Shown: positions 61,975 through 64,000 of the stretch, in pieces
Layout of the letters: every line of letters starts with the position of its first letter
How positions within the stretch are numbered: the first letter of the stretch is position 1
Assembly (NCBI GenBank): GCA_039566865.1
Contig: CM076948.1
Span: 19,417,001 to 19,481,000, forward strand
Length of the DNA: 64,000 bases
Direction of reading: 5' to 3'
Source: Aurelia coerulea
Taxonomy: Eukaryota; Cnidaria; Scyphozoa; Semaeostomeae; Ulmaridae
Program-made: the position numbers and the translations under genes
Notes under the pieces: generated by a model
What the model saw: only the letters and a program-made list of their open reading frames with translations
The model's database searches: none
What the model was told of the DNA's origin: nothing

Positions 61975-62898
61975 ATGGAAAACCGGGAAGTAGAAGATAC
62001 CTCGAGGGCATTGGGAAGAAAATGGTCACGCATCCAAAGAGCAGTGAAATACAATTGGGATTTAGCATATTGGCAGTCGAAAAATGACGAAAAGTTGTTG
62101 GAAGCAAAACTGAAAAAGTATCAAGAACAGAAAAAGAAGAGATTGTCGCTATTCACTTCAAAGAAACACGAGTTAGAGAAAAATTTGGTAGTAAAGCCTT
62201 CTCTCGAAATCAAACAGCGTTGTGAAGTACAGAATAGAGGACAAGATTTGCCTGTTGTGAACAAATCTAACTGGCCAGAACTTGAAAACAAACCTGAAGC
62301 AGCTTTACCTGACAAATTGGAAAAAACACAGTTCGACAAGTTGCCAGAGAAAGCCGAGAAAGCTGAAAGGAACAACGATGTTTCAACTTTTATCGAATCG
62401 AAAGAAAAAACAAGTCCAAAGGCCATGCATATTTACAGGCATCGAAGTATATCATTGATCGAGAGGCCCAAAGCAAAACAATCAGCTTTACTACCTGGGC
62501 GTAAACAGTCGTCCGTAAACAACGTCAACGAAGCTGTTGACAAGGAGCAATGCAGAGCACTCGACAAATACTTTTCACATGTTGACAGATTCTCAATAAA
62601 ACATATTGACGCAACGGTGAGTAAGTCATGTGAAAACATTCCAACATCAAAAGACTCTCCAAAATTGCCAAAGATATATTCAGAATCGCAGAGGTATCGG
62701 AAAAATATTGACCTTTCGAGTCGGTCTGTTCGTTCGAGGTCTTTCACCATGACATCATGTAGTCAGTCGGGGAGTCAGTCTCAATTTCCATCTGTAGAAA
62801 AGGATATGGAAAAAGGTTCCAAAGATATATCAAATCTTGCCGAACAGTTTGAAAAGCTGAGAGACTGTAGATATCTACGGACTACTCTTGGCAGATAA
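61975..62898 (+). CDS. Uncharacterised Lys/Ser-rich 307-residue protein, single exon
   Basis: The ATG at 61975 has a good context (CAGAAATGG). The N-terminal ~75 residues are strongly helical and charged (WSRIQRAVKYNWDLAYWQSK, then LLEAKLKKYQEQKKKRLSLF), a likely coiled coil. Residues ~80-290 are low in hydrophobics and rich in Lys, Glu, Ser and Pro, probably disordered, with basic serine clusters such as SRSVRSRSFTMTSCSQSG that could be phosphorylated. It closes with another helix (NLAEQFEKLRDCRYLRTTLG). No signal peptide, membrane segment or known domain. The length, absence of repeats and codon-like composition argue for a real gene. No family was recognised, and further exons cannot be ruled out. 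Confidence 0.7.
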   Translation: MENREVEDTSRALGRKWSRIQRAVKYNWDLAYWQSKNDEKLLEAKLKKYQEQKKKRLSLFTSKKHELEKNLVVKPSLEIKQRCEVQNRGQDLPVVNKSNWPELENKPEAALPDKLEKTQFDKLPEKAEKAERNNDVSTFIESKEKTSPKAMHIYRHRSISLIERPKAKQSALLPGRKQSSVNNVNEAVDKEQCRALDKYFSHVDRFSIKHIDATVSKSCENIPTSKDSPKLPKIYSESQRYRKNIDLSSRSVRSRSFTMTSCSQSGSQSQFPSVEKDMEKGSKDISNLAEQFEKLRDCRYLRTTLGR

Positions 62899-62980
62899 AT
62901 GAAAATACGGTAAACCAAGATTTTAATGTTTTACCAGTATTTTTACCGATATTTTTCTTCTGTAATTAGTTTGTTGAAGC

Positions 62981-63132
62981 ACAGGGAACCCCCATAAAAA
63001 GTAGTAGAAAGCAAAAGAAATGCGGCTTCTGCGAGTGAGATACGGCAAAAGCGGAATCTGTGGAGTTGCCGTATCTCACTCGCAGAAACCGCATTTCTTT
63101 TGCTTTCTACTACTTTTTATGGGGGCTCCCTG
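62981..63132. mobile_element. 152-bp foldback element with 9-bp target duplication
   Basis: Arms of about 66 bp (CAGGGAACCCCCATAAAAAG to its inverse) around a short loop. TTGTTGAAG is found at 62972-62980 and again at 63133-63141. A 9-bp duplication is typical of Mutator-like transposases. It lies 83 bp after the stop of the 307-residue ORF, so it may be in that gene's 3' UTR. Confidence 0.85.
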
Positions 63133-63429
63133 TTGTTGAAGTTTGTAAAATTGTTTGTTAGAATTTTGAAGTTTTTAAGTAATTTTCTTGTGTCTAAAAA
63201 TTGGTTGAACTTTTTTAAACTCACGAGTCTCACTGCATTTTTCCCATAAGAAACTCTTCAGAAGAAACCAGGGCCGTAGAAAGCATCTTAAAGAAGGGGG
63301 CCACGAACCGACACTTTAAGGGTACTTTTCATTAAAGGGGCATTTCCTGAAACCAATAGGGCACTTGTTCGTCATCATTGCAAATCTTGGCCCCCAGTGC
63401 CCCCTGTGCCTCCAGTGCTCCCGGTTCCT

Positions 63430-63884
63430 ACACCCAGGGGGTACTCAGGTATATTTAGGATAGGGCTGCTCAGGCTGGGGTACAAAGCATCAACCCAAAA
63501 AAAGTAATTTCTAGTATAGAAATAAACCCAAAAAATAATTTTTCTTATACGCAGCTTACCCAAAGGTTATGAAGTCAGTATCTTAAATCTGTGGAAAAGT
63601 GAATTGAATAATTAGATTTCTCGTTATCCATTTGGATATTTAAGTATTTTGATTTTAGTAATGTTACTTGATTTTAATTTTGTTTATGAATTATGTTTCT
63701 CCCGATTTTTTTTACAGTTTCCCATTTTTGAGACCCAAACAAGTAATCCAGAATTTCAGAAACTCATAAAAATAACTGTACAAATTATTGACCCAAAAAA
63801 ATAACCTTTGTCCAAATCTTACACCCAAAAAAGTAACCTGAGCACCCCTATCCTAGATATATGAGAGTACCCCACTGGGTTCCT
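63430..63884. mobile_element. MITE with CCCAGGGGGTACTC ends
   Basis: CCCAGGGGGTACTCAGGTAT then TTAGGATAGGG at the left pair with CCCCTATCCTAGATATATGA and GAGTACCCCACTGGG at the right. CCCAAAAAAGTAA units recur in the middle. Non-coding. The 300 bp before it (63133-63429) hold nothing recognised. Confidence 0.72.
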
Positions 63885-64000
63885 AAATTTTTGGAGAAAT
63901 GCAACTATCAAATCATATTTGGATTGCTACAGTCTGAATGTTTCACTTCTTGGTCGGTGTGTCTGAAAATTGGTGCGCGTTGCAGTTTGGTAATGTGCTA

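Noticed and set aside
1..64000. CRISPR arrays, bacterial operons, prophage or viral genes
   Set aside because: None seen; repeats are transposon ends or local tandem duplications, and genes have spliceosomal introns.

Overview
The window is nuclear DNA from an invertebrate animal. Genes are split into many small exons with GT/AG introns, and non-coding DNA is packed with miniature inverted-repeat (palindromic) transposons, 5'-truncated non-LTR retrotransposons and tRNA-derived SINEs. AT richness, the repeat types and the protein sequences would fit a cnidarian (coral, anemone or relative), but the phylum is an inference. There are no operons, bacterial genes, rRNA genes or CRISPR arrays.

Two conserved genes were rebuilt exon by exon, both on the minus strand. 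FBXO21 (F-box ubiquitin-ligase substrate adaptor) runs from 23929 down past position 1: ten exons, about 411 residues visible, C-terminus outside the window. NFS1 (mitochondrial cysteine desulfurase of Fe-S cluster assembly) is complete: eleven exons from 60044 to 31307, 451 residues, all junctions in phase. Two plus-strand single-exon ORFs follow: a 95-residue one diverging from the NFS1 promoter side (60373-60660) and a lysine- and serine-rich 307-residue orphan (61975-62898). Neither could be assigned to a family.

Layout. 1-23929: FBXO21, with introns holding TIR elements, palindromic MITEs, LINE fragments and a SINE. 23930-31306: intergenic, almost entirely repeats. 31307-60044: NFS1, with a truncated LINE carrying reverse-transcriptase motifs in intron 5, several mariner-end MITEs, and a ~180-bp tandem array in intron 1. 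60045-64000: divergent promoter region, the two orphan ORFs, and palindromic elements.

The most unusual observations are: (i) both conserved genes carry short tandem duplications that copy a splice acceptor plus the 5' part of its exon (NFS1 exon 8, four copies at 110 bp; FBXO21 exon 10, two copies at 120 bp); (ii) a foldback element family defined only by a 17-bp terminus, with unrelated palindromic interiors of 66, 97 and 420 bp and 8-bp target duplications, one insertion being supported by an empty paralogous site in the same window; (iii) nested palindromic elements with 7-bp target duplications.
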